A stretch of 64,000 nucleotides of DNA, taken from assembly GCF_900601905.1 (NCBI RefSeq), contig NZ_UWFA01000416.1, positions 124,001 through 188,000 on the forward strand, written 5' to 3'. Both the position numbers and the translations under genes were made by a program. Of the stretch, positions 26,770 to 35,781 are shown one piece after another. A model generated the notes under the pieces. The model made no database searches. It was given only the letters and a program-made list of their open reading frames with translations, and had not been told where the DNA came from. Source of the stretch: Pseudomonas viridiflava (GTDB lineage Bacteria > Pseudomonadota > Gammaproteobacteria > Pseudomonadales > Pseudomonadaceae). Each line of letters begins with the position of its first letter. The stretch's first letter is position 1.

Positions 26770-27383
26770 GCACGCCTTACCAGACCGCAGAACACGCCTT
26801 CGATGGCGAAATCCTGGGTCGGCAGAACCACGATCGGGGCGTACGCCGGGTTGCGTGGCAGCAGGCTGATCGCCGAGCTGCCCTTTTGCAGACGCTTGAT
26901 CGTGACCTCGCCGTCCAGGCGTGCCACGACAATCTGCCCGTCATGGGCATCACTGCTGCGATGCACGCCGACCAGATCGCCATCAAGGATGCCGTCTTCG
27001 ATCATCGAGTCGCCCTGCACCCGCAGCAGGTAATCCGGTATACGGGAAAAGGTGCTGCGATCGAGCAGCAAGGTGTCGTGGTGATCGACGTCCGGGCCGA
27101 TAGGCGCACCCGCTGCCACCCGGCCCAGCACAGGGATGGCCAGCAGCTCGGGGCGCGGCTCGTGCTCGACCAGCCGAATGCCACGCGCCTGATTGGGCAT
27201 GACCTCGATCAGACCGGCTTCAGTCAGGGCAATGATGTGTTTGCGGGCCACACTGCGCGAAGCGTAACCAAAGGCTTCGGAGATTTCGGCCAGGCTCGGC
27301 GATTGACCTTGCTGCGCGAGACGCTCGCGGATGAAAGTCAGGATGGCGCTACGGCGGGGAGATAATGTGCTCATGGAGTACAT
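26766..27383 (-). CDS. lexA: LexA repressor, second-type (LexA2) heading the mutagenesis operon
   Basis: This 205-residue self-cleaving repressor has an N-terminal winged helix (SPRRSAILTFIRERLAQQG, SLAEISEAFGYASRSVARKHI). The cleavage site is A91-G92 (in RVAAGAP), and the catalytic dyad is S126 (in GDSMIEDG) and K163 (in EVTIKRL). Its lead position before imuA-imuB-dnaE2 is that of the second LexA of P. putida and relatives. ATG 27383 has GGAG five bases upstream. ATG 27374 (MSTLSPRR) is an alternative. Either way the operator overlaps the start region, so the gene should repress itself. Confidence 0.94.
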   Translation of the reverse strand: MYSMSTLSPRRSAILTFIRERLAQQGQSPSLAEISEAFGYASRSVARKHIIALTEAGLIEVMPNQARGIRLVEHEPRPELLAIPVLGRVAAGAPIGPDVDHHDTLLLDRSTFSRIPDYLLRVQGDSMIEDGILDGDLVGVHRSSDAHDGQIVVARLDGEVTIKRLQKGSSAISLLPRNPAYAPIVVLPTQDFAIEGVFCGLVRRA

Positions 27384-27392
27384 TTGTACTCC
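27375..27392. promoter_or_regulatory. LexA2 operator overlapping the lexA start
   Basis: GGAGTACATTTGTACTCC is a palindrome with 8-bp arms around TT. Its core GTAC-N4-GTAC resembles the GTAC-N4-GTGC box reported for P. putida LexA2, not the common CTG-N10-CAG SOS box. It covers the Shine-Dalgarno and the first ATG, so repression could act on transcription and leave little room for any other leader. Confidence 0.8.
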
Positions 27393-27450
27393 ACTGCGCG
27401 TTATCTGACCAGAGCCGTCTGTCGTCAGTCGCAGTCAGGCTTACCCGGCC

Positions 27451-28131
27451 TCAGCTCGGACAACCCTGGGCACCATCATTCAGGCCTTGCTTGTAGTTCT
27501 CGTATTCGATGTTGGCCTTGCCGTTGTTCCACTTGAGGGTCAGCACCAATACCGAATCAAAATCATCACCGGTCCAGTCATCCAGCAGGGTAATTTTCTT
27601 GCCGGACGCTTCTTCAGCCACTTTGTTGATCAATTCCGGCAGATAGCCGTGGGACCAGGCGGTGTAGATCGTCGCGTCATGATATTTGTCGCGCATCAGC
27701 TCATCGGCCAGATCACCGGTGTCATTGGCGCCGTAATCGATATTGATCGGCAGACCAAGCTTGATGGCGCTCGGGCCGACGGTCATTAAAGGGCGCAGAT
27801 AGCTGTAGGAAAGGTCACCCTCACCCTCTTCGACATGCCGACTGGGGTTGGCCGCAAAAATGAAGTTGGCCTTGCCAAATTGACGGGGCAGCAGCTCGGA
27901 AAGGTCGATGGCGCGGTTCAGACCCTGGCAGTTAAGCTGGCCGAGGCCCATGGAAGGTTTTTCCGCGTGGCGCATGAACACCAGTGTCTGAGTACCGTTC
28001 TTGGGCTCTGCATGGACGCCTCTGCCGAGGCTGAACAAGGTAACCGAGGACACAATCACCAGTGCCGGAACCAGCAAAAAAGCACAGCGGCGCTTGAATC
28101 GGCTGCTAACGGGGGCTTTGAAAATATTCAT
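27451..28131 (-). CDS. Histidine phosphatase family protein, membrane-anchored or exported
   Basis: This 226-residue protein has an N-terminal hydrophobic segment (about residues 16-37, after RFKRR) ending near VHAEP, which is either a signal peptide or an anchor. The phosphoglycerate-mutase-like motif reads FMRHAEKP, giving the phospho-accepting histidine. A second catalytic histidine lies in TAWSHGYLPE. The expected activity is periplasmic phosphomonoester hydrolysis on an unknown substrate. It has no obvious operon partner; the lexA gene lies upstream of its end in the opposite sense of function. Confidence 0.8.
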   Translation of the reverse strand: MNIFKAPVSSRFKRRCAFLLVPALVIVSSVTLFSLGRGVHAEPKNGTQTLVFMRHAEKPSMGLGQLNCQGLNRAIDLSELLPRQFGKANFIFAANPSRHVEEGEGDLSYSYLRPLMTVGPSAIKLGLPINIDYGANDTGDLADELMRDKYHDATIYTAWSHGYLPELINKVAEEASGKKITLLDDWTGDDFDSVLVLTLKWNNGKANIEYENYKQGLNDGAQGCPS

Positions 28132-28363
28132 GATTCTCGTTTTTATGAGCGGGCGTTGAGATGCGTAGCGTGAAATGCCTCCCTGGTGGGTCCGCTACCC
28201 TGACAACTTCCTTTTTCAAGCACTTGGAAACGAGTCCTTGATACGTTCCACAGCCTAACGCTCGAATATGTCGGTCTTGTTGATGTGTGCATAAGAGTGG
28301 AAAACAGCTATTAGGTTGCATGACGCCCCAAAAAAGGCTGATCCATCAATCACTCATCGACTA

Positions 28364-29482
28364 TTACCGGCGCACACTGCAGTACACGGCGCTCAGGGCT
28401 ACTGCCAGACCCGCCAGAGCATAGACCCACACCGCCGAAGTCACGGGCAATAACAGGCCCGCCAACAACGGCCCCACTCCGGCACCGACATCCCGCCAGA
28501 CCGCGTTGGCTGCCAATGCCTGAACACGACCCGGCCCGGGATTACGCTGGGCGACCAGGGTCGTCACCAGCGGCAACTGGACGGCGCGCAGAATCAACAC
28601 CCCTCCTGCCCCGAGAATCAACCAGTGAGACCCGAACGCGGTCAGCGCAATCCCGGTCAGCACTGAAAAAATCACCAGCATGCGCACCGCACCAAATTGC
28701 TCGGCAGCGCGGCCACCCAAGGGGCTCAGCAACATTTCAGACACGTAGCGCAACGCCAGCAGAACTCCGGCCACCACGACGGCGTTGGCGCCCATGACTG
28801 ACTGGGCTTGCAGTGCCAGACCGAAAATGAACAAACCATCCAGCGCCACCCCTTCAATGAAGGACCATATCGCCACACTGTCTGGCGCCTTGAAGCGCCG
28901 CCCTGTGGGTGCTGGCATCAGGTGACCGCTGCCAGGCAAGCCCCGAGCCATCCACCAGCCCACCAATGAGGCCGCTGCCAATAGCACGAAAATGATTCGT
29001 GGCCCGAACTCCAGGCTGATCAACGCGCCCAGGGGCAGAGCAATCATCGGTCCAATGGCGATAAACGCCCGCGAGCGCCCGGAACGGTGCGCCGCACCGG
29101 CAGGTTCAGAGGTCGCCAGTACTTGAGTCGAGAGGTTCATCGCCGCATAGGCCAGCCCCCAGCCCAGACGCAGGATCAACAGCCACCAGAAGCCGCTGAT
29201 AAATCCGTTGCCCAGGGCACAGACCGCCGCCGTCGCGGCCGCAAGCATGACGGTTGGACGATCCCCGAAACGGGCGTAATAGCGCACGACATAGCTGTAG
29301 CCAAAAATTCTCACCAGACGATTGGCCGCCAGCAATACGCCCGCTTCAGCCAGTGTGATGCCGAACGCCTGGGCATGCAGTGGTAACAGCAGATAAAGCA
29401 GCACGTCGCTGGGCAGACACAGCGCCAGAACAATCGCAGAGCGACGCGACATCAGGTTTGCAGTGCGAGACGCCGAGGTCAT
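28364..29482 (-). CDS. MFS transporter (drug-exporter-like)
   Basis: This 372-residue inner-membrane protein has about eleven or twelve hydrophobic helices and weak MFS signatures (ANRLVRIFGYSYVVRYYARFGDRP after helix 2). It is short for the family. ATG 29482 (MTSASRTANLMSRRSAI) or ATG 29452 could start it. The frame stays open further upstream through the ptxS control region but codes nothing family-like there. It diverges from ptxS with a PtxS operator between them, so it may belong to that regulon. The substrate is unknown. The 232-bp gap after its end holds nothing recognised. Confidence 0.75.
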   Translation of the reverse strand: MTSASRTANLMSRRSAIVLALCLPSDVLLYLLLPLHAQAFGITLAEAGVLLAANRLVRIFGYSYVVRYYARFGDRPTVMLAAATAAVCALGNGFISGFWWLLILRLGWGLAYAAMNLSTQVLATSEPAGAAHRSGRSRAFIAIGPMIALPLGALISLEFGPRIIFVLLAAASLVGWWMARGLPGSGHLMPAPTGRRFKAPDSVAIWSFIEGVALDGLFIFGLALQAQSVMGANAVVVAGVLLALRYVSEMLLSPLGGRAAEQFGAVRMLVIFSVLTGIALTAFGSHWLILGAGGVLILRAVQLPLVTTLVAQRNPGPGRVQALAANAVWRDVGAGVGPLLAGLLLPVTSAVWVYALAGLAVALSAVYCSVRR

Positions 29483-29614
29483 ATCCAGTCTTAATCTGCT
29501 TACAAGTGAAGCCGCAGCATGCCGCTCACCGGTACTGGGTGACAACCCTGTTAAGGCCTGCAGGTGCCTTTCATCAGAAGTTGTATTGACGAAGCTTTGG
29601 CTTTGGTGTTTTCC

Positions 29615-29628
29615 TGAAACCGTTTTCA
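29615..29628. promoter_or_regulatory. PtxS operator upstream of ptxS (one mismatch)
   Basis: TGAAACCGTTTTCA differs by one base from the established PtxS site TGAAACCGGTTTCA. It lies 69 bp before the ptxS start and 133 bp before the divergent MFS start, consistent with ptxS autorepression. Confidence 0.8.
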
Positions 29629-29696
29629 GAGCCTGATCATCACGTTCGAAAGCAAACCCGGACCAGCCCTCCAATAAATCCAACAGGGTGTTTAAT

Positions 29697-30719
29697 GTGA
29701 GTAGTTTCCCTCCGCCAACGCGCGCACGGGTCACCATGAATGACGTTGCTGACCTCGCCGGTGTGTCCAAGGCCAGCGTTTCGCGCTTCATTGGTGAAGA
29801 CCGGCCACTGCTGTCCGATGCCATTGCCCTGCGCATCGAGCAAGCCATCGAAACCCTGGGTTATCGGCCGAACCAGATGGCCCGCGGGCTCAAACGCGGC
29901 CGCACGCGCCTGATTGGCATGCTGCTCGCCGACATTCGCAACCCTTACTCCATTGCCGTCATGCATGGCGTCGAAATCGCCTGCCGCCGCCACGGCTACA
30001 GTCTGGTGGTGTGCAACACCGATCGCGATGATGAACAGGAGCGCCTGCACCTTGCCGCCTTGCGCTCGTACAACATTGAAGGCTTGATCGTGAACACGCT
30101 GGGTCATCATCGAGATGAACTGCGAGATTTGCATCGCGAGCTGCCCATGGTGCTTGTGGATCGCAAGGTGGACCAACTGGAAAGCGATCTTGTCGGCCTC
30201 AACAACCCGGCGGCGGTTCTGCAGGCCATCGATCACCTTGAAGGCGCGGGTTATCGCGATATTCTGTTTGTCACCGAGCAGCAAGATGGCACCAGCTCAC
30301 GTCTGGAGCGTCGCGAGGCATTTACTTCGCTGCTGGCCCAGCGCCCGCAGCTGCACGGGCAGGTGCTGGAAACCGACGCTGAATTCGCCAGCCGCCTCAA
30401 AGCCTTTCTTGACACCCCGGGCATTGGTCCCAAAGCCCTGTTTACCGCCAATGGCGTCGCCACCCTGACCTGCACGCGGCTGCTGCGCGACCTGGGTCTA
30501 CCGCTGTTTGATGACGTTGGCCTGATTGCCCTCGACGAACTGGACTGGTATCCGCTGGTGGGTTCCGGGATCACCTCGTTGGCGCAGCCTACCCATGACA
30601 TCGGCGTCACTGCGTTCGAATGCCTGCTCAACCGGTTGCGCGGTGACCCGTCGCCCAGCAGGCACTTTGACTTCCCTGCGCAATTGATCATCCGCGGCTC
30701 GACTCGACTGAAACACTGA
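29697..30719 (+). CDS. ptxS: PtxS, LacI-family repressor of 2-ketogluconate utilisation
   Basis: This 340-residue LacI/GalR repressor has a helix-turn-helix at about residues 14-60 (TMNDVADLAGVSKASVSRFIGEDR) with hinge GYRPNQMARGLKRGR. A periplasmic-binding-protein-like effector domain follows. In P. putida and P. aeruginosa PtxS releases its operators on binding 2-ketogluconate. GTG 29697 is chosen because AGGG lies eight bases upstream, and it gives the 340-residue length known for PtxS. Operators flank the gene (29615 and 30766), and kguEKT follows directly. Confidence 0.93.
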   Translation: MSSFPPPTRARVTMNDVADLAGVSKASVSRFIGEDRPLLSDAIALRIEQAIETLGYRPNQMARGLKRGRTRLIGMLLADIRNPYSIAVMHGVEIACRRHGYSLVVCNTDRDDEQERLHLAALRSYNIEGLIVNTLGHHRDELRDLHRELPMVLVDRKVDQLESDLVGLNNPAAVLQAIDHLEGAGYRDILFVTEQQDGTSSRLERREAFTSLLAQRPQLHGQVLETDAEFASRLKAFLDTPGIGPKALFTANGVATLTCTRLLRDLGLPLFDDVGLIALDELDWYPLVGSGITSLAQPTHDIGVTAFECLLNRLRGDPSPSRHFDFPAQLIIRGSTRLKH

Positions 30720-30765
30720 TCCAGAAGATATCAGCGCAGTCCAGGCGCTGACTGAAAAACAAAAA

Positions 30766-30779
30766 TGAAACCGGTTTCA
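30766..30779. promoter_or_regulatory. PtxS operator upstream of kguE (perfect)
   Basis: TGAAACCGGTTTCA is a perfect 14-bp palindrome identical to the established PtxS site. It ends one base before the kguE Shine-Dalgarno (GAGGG, 30780-30784), so bound PtxS would sit at the very end of the leader and block elongation or initiation. Confidence 0.92.
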
Positions 30780-30792
30780 GAGGGTTATGACG

Positions 30793-31590
30793 ATGAATGT
30801 GAATCCCGTATCCATCAGCCTGTCCAGCTTCGGCGCTGATGAAGTTCGCCGCCAGGGTCAGGTGGCTTTTGTTGACCTGGTGGCCGCCGCAGGCGCGGTG
30901 CGCATCGAACTGCGCGAAGAACTCCTCAGCCATGAGTCCCTGTCGGCCCTGGCGACGGCGGTCACGACTCGACAACTGGAGTGCCTGTATTCCTCGCCTA
31001 TGGAGCTGTGGCTGGCTGACCTGTCGGCCCCCAACCCGCAATTGTCCGCCACGTTGCAGCGGGCAGAAATGGCCGATGCACGGTGGCTGAAAGTGTCCTT
31101 GGGTCATTTCAACGAAGGTTGCGATTTCCCGGCGCTGGCTCAGCTTCTGGCCGCGCAGCCGGTGCGTCTGCTGGTGGAGAATGATCAAACAGCCCACGGC
31201 GGGCAGATCGACGCCTTTGTGGCGTTTTTTGGGCGCGTCACTGAATTCAGTTTGCCGATTGGCATGACCTTCGATGTCGGTAATTGGCAATGGCAAGACC
31301 AGTCGGCACTGCGCGCCGCCCAGCAGTTGGGCGGATATGTCGAATATGTGCACTTCAAGGCGGTCCATCGGCATGCCAGCGGCAAGCTCAACGCCACCCC
31401 GCCGCACACCGCTGACCTGCCGCACTGGCGGCAACTGCTCGGTTACATGCGCCCAGGCTTGCCCCGCGCCATCGAGTATCCGTTGCAAGGCGACGACCTG
31501 CTGGCTGTCACTCGCCAGCAGGTCAGCCTCCTCGAGGGGCTGTGTGGTGAGACAACAACTGTTCAACCCGAGGTACCTGACCATGTCTGA
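30793..31590 (+). CDS. kguE: KguE, sugar phosphate isomerase/epimerase-like protein
   Basis: This 265-residue protein has the xylose-isomerase-like TIM-barrel fold. Blocks include RLLVENDQTAHGG (metal-binding glutamate) and GMTFDVGNWQWQ (metal-binding aspartate). KguE is encoded in all described kgu operons, but its reaction is not firmly established; an epimerase role on 2-ketogluconate derivatives is assumed. ATG 30793 lies eight bases from GAGGG. ATG 30787 would be only two bases away. It overlaps kguK by eight bases. Confidence 0.88.
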   Translation: MNVNPVSISLSSFGADEVRRQGQVAFVDLVAAAGAVRIELREELLSHESLSALATAVTTRQLECLYSSPMELWLADLSAPNPQLSATLQRAEMADARWLKVSLGHFNEGCDFPALAQLLAAQPVRLLVENDQTAHGGQIDAFVAFFGRVTEFSLPIGMTFDVGNWQWQDQSALRAAQQLGGYVEYVHFKAVHRHASGKLNATPPHTADLPHWRQLLGYMRPGLPRAIEYPLQGDDLLAVTRQQVSLLEGLCGETTTVQPEVPDHV

Positions 31591-32548
31591 GATCGACATT
31601 CTTTCATTCGGCGAAACCATGGCCATGTTCGTGGCCGAGCAAAGCGGCGATCTGGCCCAGGTCAGCCACTTCGAAAAGCGCATCGCCGGGGCTGACAGCA
31701 ATGTCGCCATCGGTTTGTCGCGGCTGGGTTTCAACGTCGCCTGGCTCAGCCGTGTGGGCAATGACTCGTTGGGGCGTTTCGTCACCCACAGCCTGGAGCG
31801 CGAAGGCGTCAGCTGTCGTTACGTCGCTACCGATGAACAACACCCCACCGGCTTCCAGTTCAAATCCCTGGAATTCGAAGGCGCCGATCCCACCGTGGAG
31901 TATTTCCGCAAAGGCTCGGCGGCCAGTCACTTATCGGTGGCCGACTTTGATCCGCAGTTGCTGACCGCTCGCCACCTGCATGCCACCGGCATTCCGGCGG
32001 CGCTGTCGGACAGCACCCGTGAACTGTCCAGAGAACTGATGACGCGCATGCATCAGGCCGGGCGCAGCGTGTCGTTCGATCCCAATCTGCGCCCGTCACT
32101 GTGGTCCAGCGAGAGCACCATGATCCGCGAAGTCAATGCCCTGGCCCGTCTTGCCCACTGGGTTTTACCCGGCCTGAGCGAAGGCATGCTGCTGACCGGC
32201 CGGGAAACACCTGCCGACATTGCAGCGTTCTATCTGGACCTGGGCGTTGAAGCCGTGGTGATCAAACTTGGCGCCAATGGTGCGTATTACCGTACGGCGC
32301 TGGACCAGGGGTTTGTCGCGGCAGTGCCGGTGCGCAAGGTCATTGACACCGTGGGTGCGGGGGATGGATTCGCCGTCGGGGTGATCAGCGCATTACTGGA
32401 AAACTTCAGTTTTGCCCAGGCCGTGGCGCGTGGCAACTGGGTCGGTAGCCAGGCCGTACAGAGCCGCGGTGACATGGAGGGTCTGCCGTCGCGCGCGGCC
32501 TTGCAGGCGGCGCTGACCCAGCAAAGCCTGATACCTGAGGCTGTCTGA
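31583..32548 (+). CDS. kguK: KguK, 2-ketogluconate kinase (PfkB family)
   Basis: This 321-residue PfkB/ribokinase-family kinase phosphorylates 2-ketogluconate to 2-keto-6-phosphogluconate in the cytoplasm. The N-terminal signature (FEKRIAGADSNVAIGLSRLG) and the C-terminal ATP-site motif DTVGAGDGFAVG, with the catalytic aspartate, are intact. ATG 31583 (MSEIDILSFGETMAMF) overlaps the end of kguE by eight bases. The frame open further upstream is out of phase with any family sequence. Confidence 0.92.
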   Translation: MSEIDILSFGETMAMFVAEQSGDLAQVSHFEKRIAGADSNVAIGLSRLGFNVAWLSRVGNDSLGRFVTHSLEREGVSCRYVATDEQHPTGFQFKSLEFEGADPTVEYFRKGSAASHLSVADFDPQLLTARHLHATGIPAALSDSTRELSRELMTRMHQAGRSVSFDPNLRPSLWSSESTMIREVNALARLAHWVLPGLSEGMLLTGRETPADIAAFYLDLGVEAVVIKLGANGAYYRTALDQGFVAAVPVRKVIDTVGAGDGFAVGVISALLENFSFAQAVARGNWVGSQAVQSRGDMEGLPSRAALQAALTQQSLIPEAV

Positions 32549-32619
32549 CCTGTAATACAACGACATCACCGTGCCACCCGTACCTGCTGCGACAAAAACA
32601 ACAAGCTCAGGAGAATCAC

Positions 32620-33933
32620 ATGGACCGCTTGCTCGACACGATCAAAACCGGAGGCCTGAAACGCCGTTGGCTGTTGATCATGCCCATTGTTTTCATCACT
32701 TACAGCCTGGCCTATCTGGATCGGGCCAACTACGGCTTCGCCGCAGCCTCAGGCATGGCCGAAGACCTGAACATCACCCCGGGGATGTCTTCGCTGCTCG
32801 GCGCGTTGTTTTTCCTGGGTTACTTCTTCTTTCAGGTGCCGGGAGCCATCTACGCGCAGAAACGCAGCGTGAAGAAACTGATTTTCGTCAGCCTGATCCT
32901 GTGGGGCAGCCTCGCGACCCTGACGGGGATTGTCTCCAACGCCTACATGTTGATCGTCATCCGTTTTCTGCTGGGGGTGGTCGAAGCCGCCGTCATGCCG
33001 GCCATGCTGGTCTACCTCTGCTACTGGTTCACCCGGGCGGAACGCTCCCGAGCCAATACCGTGCTGATCCTCGGCAACCCGGTGACCATGCTCTGGATGT
33101 CGGTGGTATCGGGTTATCTGGTGGCACATTTCAGCTGGCGCTGGATGTTCATCGTTGAAGGCTTGCCAGCCGTGATCTGGGCATTCATCTGGTGGCGCCT
33201 GGTGGACGAGCGTCCTGCTCAGGCCAAATGGCTGAGTGATGCAGAAAAGACCGAGTTGCAAACCCGACTGGATGCCGAGCAGGTAGGCATCAAACCGGTA
33301 AAAAACTACGCCGAGGCATTCCGCTCGCCCAAAGTCCTGTTGCTGGCTGCGCAATATTTTTGCTGGAGCATCGGGGTGTACGGCTTTGTGCTGTGGCTGC
33401 CGACCATTCTCAAGAAAGGCATGCAGATGGACATGGTCGAGGCTGGCTGGCTTTCCGCGCTGCCTTATCTGGCTGCGGTGATTGGCATGATCGCGGTGTC
33501 CTGGGCTTCGGACAAGCTGCAAAAGCGCAAACTATTCGTCTGGCCGCCTCTGCTGGTGGCTGCGTTGGCGTTTTACGGGTCCTACGCACTGGGCACCGAG
33601 CACTTCTGGTGGTCCTACTCATTGCTGGTCGTCGCAGGTGCCTGCATGTACGCACCCTACGGGCCGTTTTTCGCCATCGTCCCGGAAATCCTCCCGGCCA
33701 ACGTTGCAGGAGGTGCCATGGCATTGATCAATAGCCTGGGGGCGCTGGGTTCGTTTGCCGGTTCCTATCTGGTGGGCTACTTGAATGGTGTGACGGGCAC
33801 CCTGAGCGCCTCGTACCTGTTCATGAGTGGCTCGCTACTGGTCTCGGTATTGCTGACGCTGATGCTAAGGCCCGACAACACCCCGAAGGCTGCGCCAGAC
33901 CAGCGCAGTCAACGAGGAGTGCATGCGCATTGA
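32620..33933 (+). CDS. kguT: KguT, 2-ketogluconate permease (MFS, ACS family)
   Basis: This 437-residue inner-membrane permease has the ACS pattern SLAYLDRANYGFAAASG, then FFFQVPGAIYAQKRSVKKLI. It is placed third in the kgu operon, as in P. aeruginosa and P. putida, and imports 2-ketogluconate formed in the periplasm. AGGAG precedes ATG 32620. Described operons continue with kguD (2-ketogluconate-6-phosphate reductase), but here the operon ends with kguT. Confidence 0.92.
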   Translation: MDRLLDTIKTGGLKRRWLLIMPIVFITYSLAYLDRANYGFAAASGMAEDLNITPGMSSLLGALFFLGYFFFQVPGAIYAQKRSVKKLIFVSLILWGSLATLTGIVSNAYMLIVIRFLLGVVEAAVMPAMLVYLCYWFTRAERSRANTVLILGNPVTMLWMSVVSGYLVAHFSWRWMFIVEGLPAVIWAFIWWRLVDERPAQAKWLSDAEKTELQTRLDAEQVGIKPVKNYAEAFRSPKVLLLAAQYFCWSIGVYGFVLWLPTILKKGMQMDMVEAGWLSALPYLAAVIGMIAVSWASDKLQKRKLFVWPPLLVAALAFYGSYALGTEHFWWSYSLLVVAGACMYAPYGPFFAIVPEILPANVAGGAMALINSLGALGSFAGSYLVGYLNGVTGTLSASYLFMSGSLLVSVLLTLMLRPDNTPKAAPDQRSQRGVHAH

Positions 33934-33969
33934 TGGGCGGTGATTCGTTGTGGGTCCCACAAGGTGAGG

Positions 33970-33992
33970 CCGGTTTCAGAAGGTGAAACCGG
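33970..33992. promoter_or_regulatory. Inverted repeat made of outward-facing PtxS half-sites after kguT
   Basis: CCGGTTTCA, 5 nt, TGAAACCGG pairs perfectly. The arms are PtxS half-sites in reversed order relative to the operator. No T-run follows on the forward strand. A second palindrome, TTGTGGG-T-CCCACAA, lies at 33948-33962. It may be a hairpin ending the operon, a remnant of a duplicated operator, or a PtxS contact site. Confidence 0.5.
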
Positions 33993-34013
33993 ATCATCAT
34001 CTTTACCCAGTAC

Positions 34014-35639
34014 TCAAATCACAAACCGCGCCACCATCCCTTTGAGATCCACTGCCAGCCTCGACAACTCATGGCTGGCAGCGCTGGTCTGGTTGGCGCC
34101 AGCGGCGGACTGAGTCGCCAGGTCGCGGATGTTGACCAGATTGCGGTCCACTTCCCGAGAGACCTGCGCCTGTTCTTCCGACGCGCTGGCAATCACCAGG
34201 TTGCGTTCATTGATCTGTGCGATGGCTTCGGTGATCTGCTCCAGCGCTTCGCCTGCCGCACGGGCCAGGCCCAGGGTGGTTTGTGTGCGGCTGGTGTTCA
34301 GCGCCATCGATTGCACCGCACTGCCGGTGCCGCTCTGGATCCCGGCCACCATCTGCTCGATTTCCCGGGTCGACTCAGCCGTGCGGTGCGCCAGGGCACG
34401 GACTTCATCGGCCACTACCGCAAAGCCCCTGCCCGCCTCGCCAGCCCTGGCCGCTTCGATGGCGGCGTTGAGCGCCAGCAAGTTGGTCTGCTCGGCAATG
34501 GAGCGAATCACGTCCAGCACTTTGCCGATATCCCGCCCCTGCGCGGCCAGGCCTTCGACCAGTTCGGAAGTGGTCTGTACATCCAGGGTCATGACCTGAA
34601 TGGCCTTGACGGTTTCCACCACCTTGTCGCGCCCCTGGGTCGCCGTGGCATTGGACTGCTGCGACGCCTCTGAAGTGGACACGGCGTTGCGGGCGACCTC
34701 TTCCACCGCTGCGGTCATTTCATTGACGGCGGTCGCAGCCTGTTCGATCTCATTATTCTGCTGTTGCAGGCCGCGGGACGACTCTTCGGTGACGGCGCTC
34801 AGCTCTTCCGCTGCCGAAGCCAGTTGGTTCGCAGAGCCGGAAATCATCTCGATGGTCTTGCGCAGGTTCTGCTGCATCACCGACAGCGCGCCCAGCAGAC
34901 GAGCGGGCTCGTCGTTGCCATCGACCTCAATGGTTTTGCTCAGATCGCCAGCGGCAATCTCCTGCGCTGCACGCACCGCTTTGGCCAGCGGCGTGACGAT
35001 GCTGCGGGTCAGTAACCAGGCGAGCAGCACGGTCATCAGTGCGGCTACCACCGAAAAGGAAATAATCCCCAGGGTGGCCTGATCATATTGCGCACCTGCA
35101 ACATCCGAAGCCGCCTGTGCACCGGTTTTATTGATGGCAACCAGCTTTTTCAGTTGCTCGCCCATCATATCCGTACCGTTTTTTATCTGGGTATTGATCA
35201 GGGTGCGCAACTCTTCGACTTTGTCCTGGCGCGATAACTCCAGCGCCTGGTCCTGCGCCGCGAGGTATCGGGTCAGGGTTGCATCGAATTCCTTGTACAC
35301 CGACAGTTCATCGCCGTCTGCGGGCAAGGCGGCGTAGCTGGCCTTGGCTTTCTGCAGATCACGGGTCAACTCGGCAACACGCCTCTCTGCCTCCACAAGC
35401 GCGGCGGGCTCGCGATTGGTCAGGATCCGGAATGACAATATGCGCAGGCGTAATACGCCTTCAGTCACATTGCCCAGAAAACCGATGCTGGGCAGCATAT
35501 TGGTTTCCATGTCAGTGGTGGCCTGGCGAATGACGGACATGCGATTGAGGGCGAAGAAGCCCAGAATAATGACGAGCAGTGCAATGAACGCAAATCCTAG
35601 AAAGGCCCGCGGCGCAATATTTATAGTTCTTGGCGTCAT
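34014..35639 (-). CDS. Methyl-accepting chemotaxis protein with four-helix-bundle sensor
   Basis: This 541-residue transmembrane chemoreceptor has TM1 at about 13-33, a periplasmic helical sensor of about 150 residues ([20 protein letters not shown] onward, 4HB type), TM2 at about 190-210 and a HAMP domain ([25 protein letters not shown]). The cytoplasmic domain has the conserved hairpin tip [35 protein letters not shown] 35639 is used; the longer frame to 35732 adds a false start. It lies convergent with kguT, so sensing of a sugar acid is possible but unproven. Confidence 0.93.
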   Translation of the reverse strand: MTPRTINIAPRAFLGFAFIALLVIILGFFALNRMSVIRQATTDMETNMLPSIGFLGNVTEGVLRLRILSFRILTNREPAALVEAERRVAELTRDLQKAKASYAALPADGDELSVYKEFDATLTRYLAAQDQALELSRQDKVEELRTLINTQIKNGTDMMGEQLKKLVAINKTGAQAASDVAGAQYDQATLGIISFSVVAALMTVLLAWLLTRSIVTPLAKAVRAAQEIAAGDLSKTIEVDGNDEPARLLGALSVMQQNLRKTIEMISGSANQLASAAEELSAVTEESSRGLQQQNNEIEQAATAVNEMTAAVEEVARNAVSTSEASQQSNATATQGRDKVVETVKAIQVMTLDVQTTSELVEGLAAQGRDIGKVLDVIRSIAEQTNLLALNAAIEAARAGEAGRGFAVVADEVRALAHRTAESTREIEQMVAGIQSGTGSAVQSMALNTSRTQTTLGLARAAGEALEQITEAIAQINERNLVIASASEEQAQVSREVDRNLVNIRDLATQSAAGANQTSAASHELSRLAVDLKGMVARFVI

Positions 35640-35753
35640 GGATTGAATCCCGATTAGAGCAACGACGATAGCTATCCCTGCAAGAGACGGTCTACAGGAC
35701 AATGCCTGTTGATCGCAGGCGCGCTTCCACAAGCTCCTTCGCGCTTGAAAGCA

Positions 35754-35781
35754 CTATCGGCAACGGGTAAGGGTTAATTGA
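35754..35781 (-). promoter_or_regulatory. Candidate FliA (sigma-28) promoter of the chemoreceptor gene
   Basis: On the reverse strand, GCCGATAG (35754-35761; consensus GCCGATAA) is preceded by 15 nt and TCAAT (35777-35781; consensus TAAAG, three of five match). It lies 115 bp upstream of the MCP start. FliA control is usual for chemoreceptor genes. Confidence 0.5.

Noticed and set aside
27384..27450. A canonical LexA1 SOS box (CTGT-N8-ACAG type) upstream of lexA
   Set aside because: None seen; only the GTAC-type palindrome is present.
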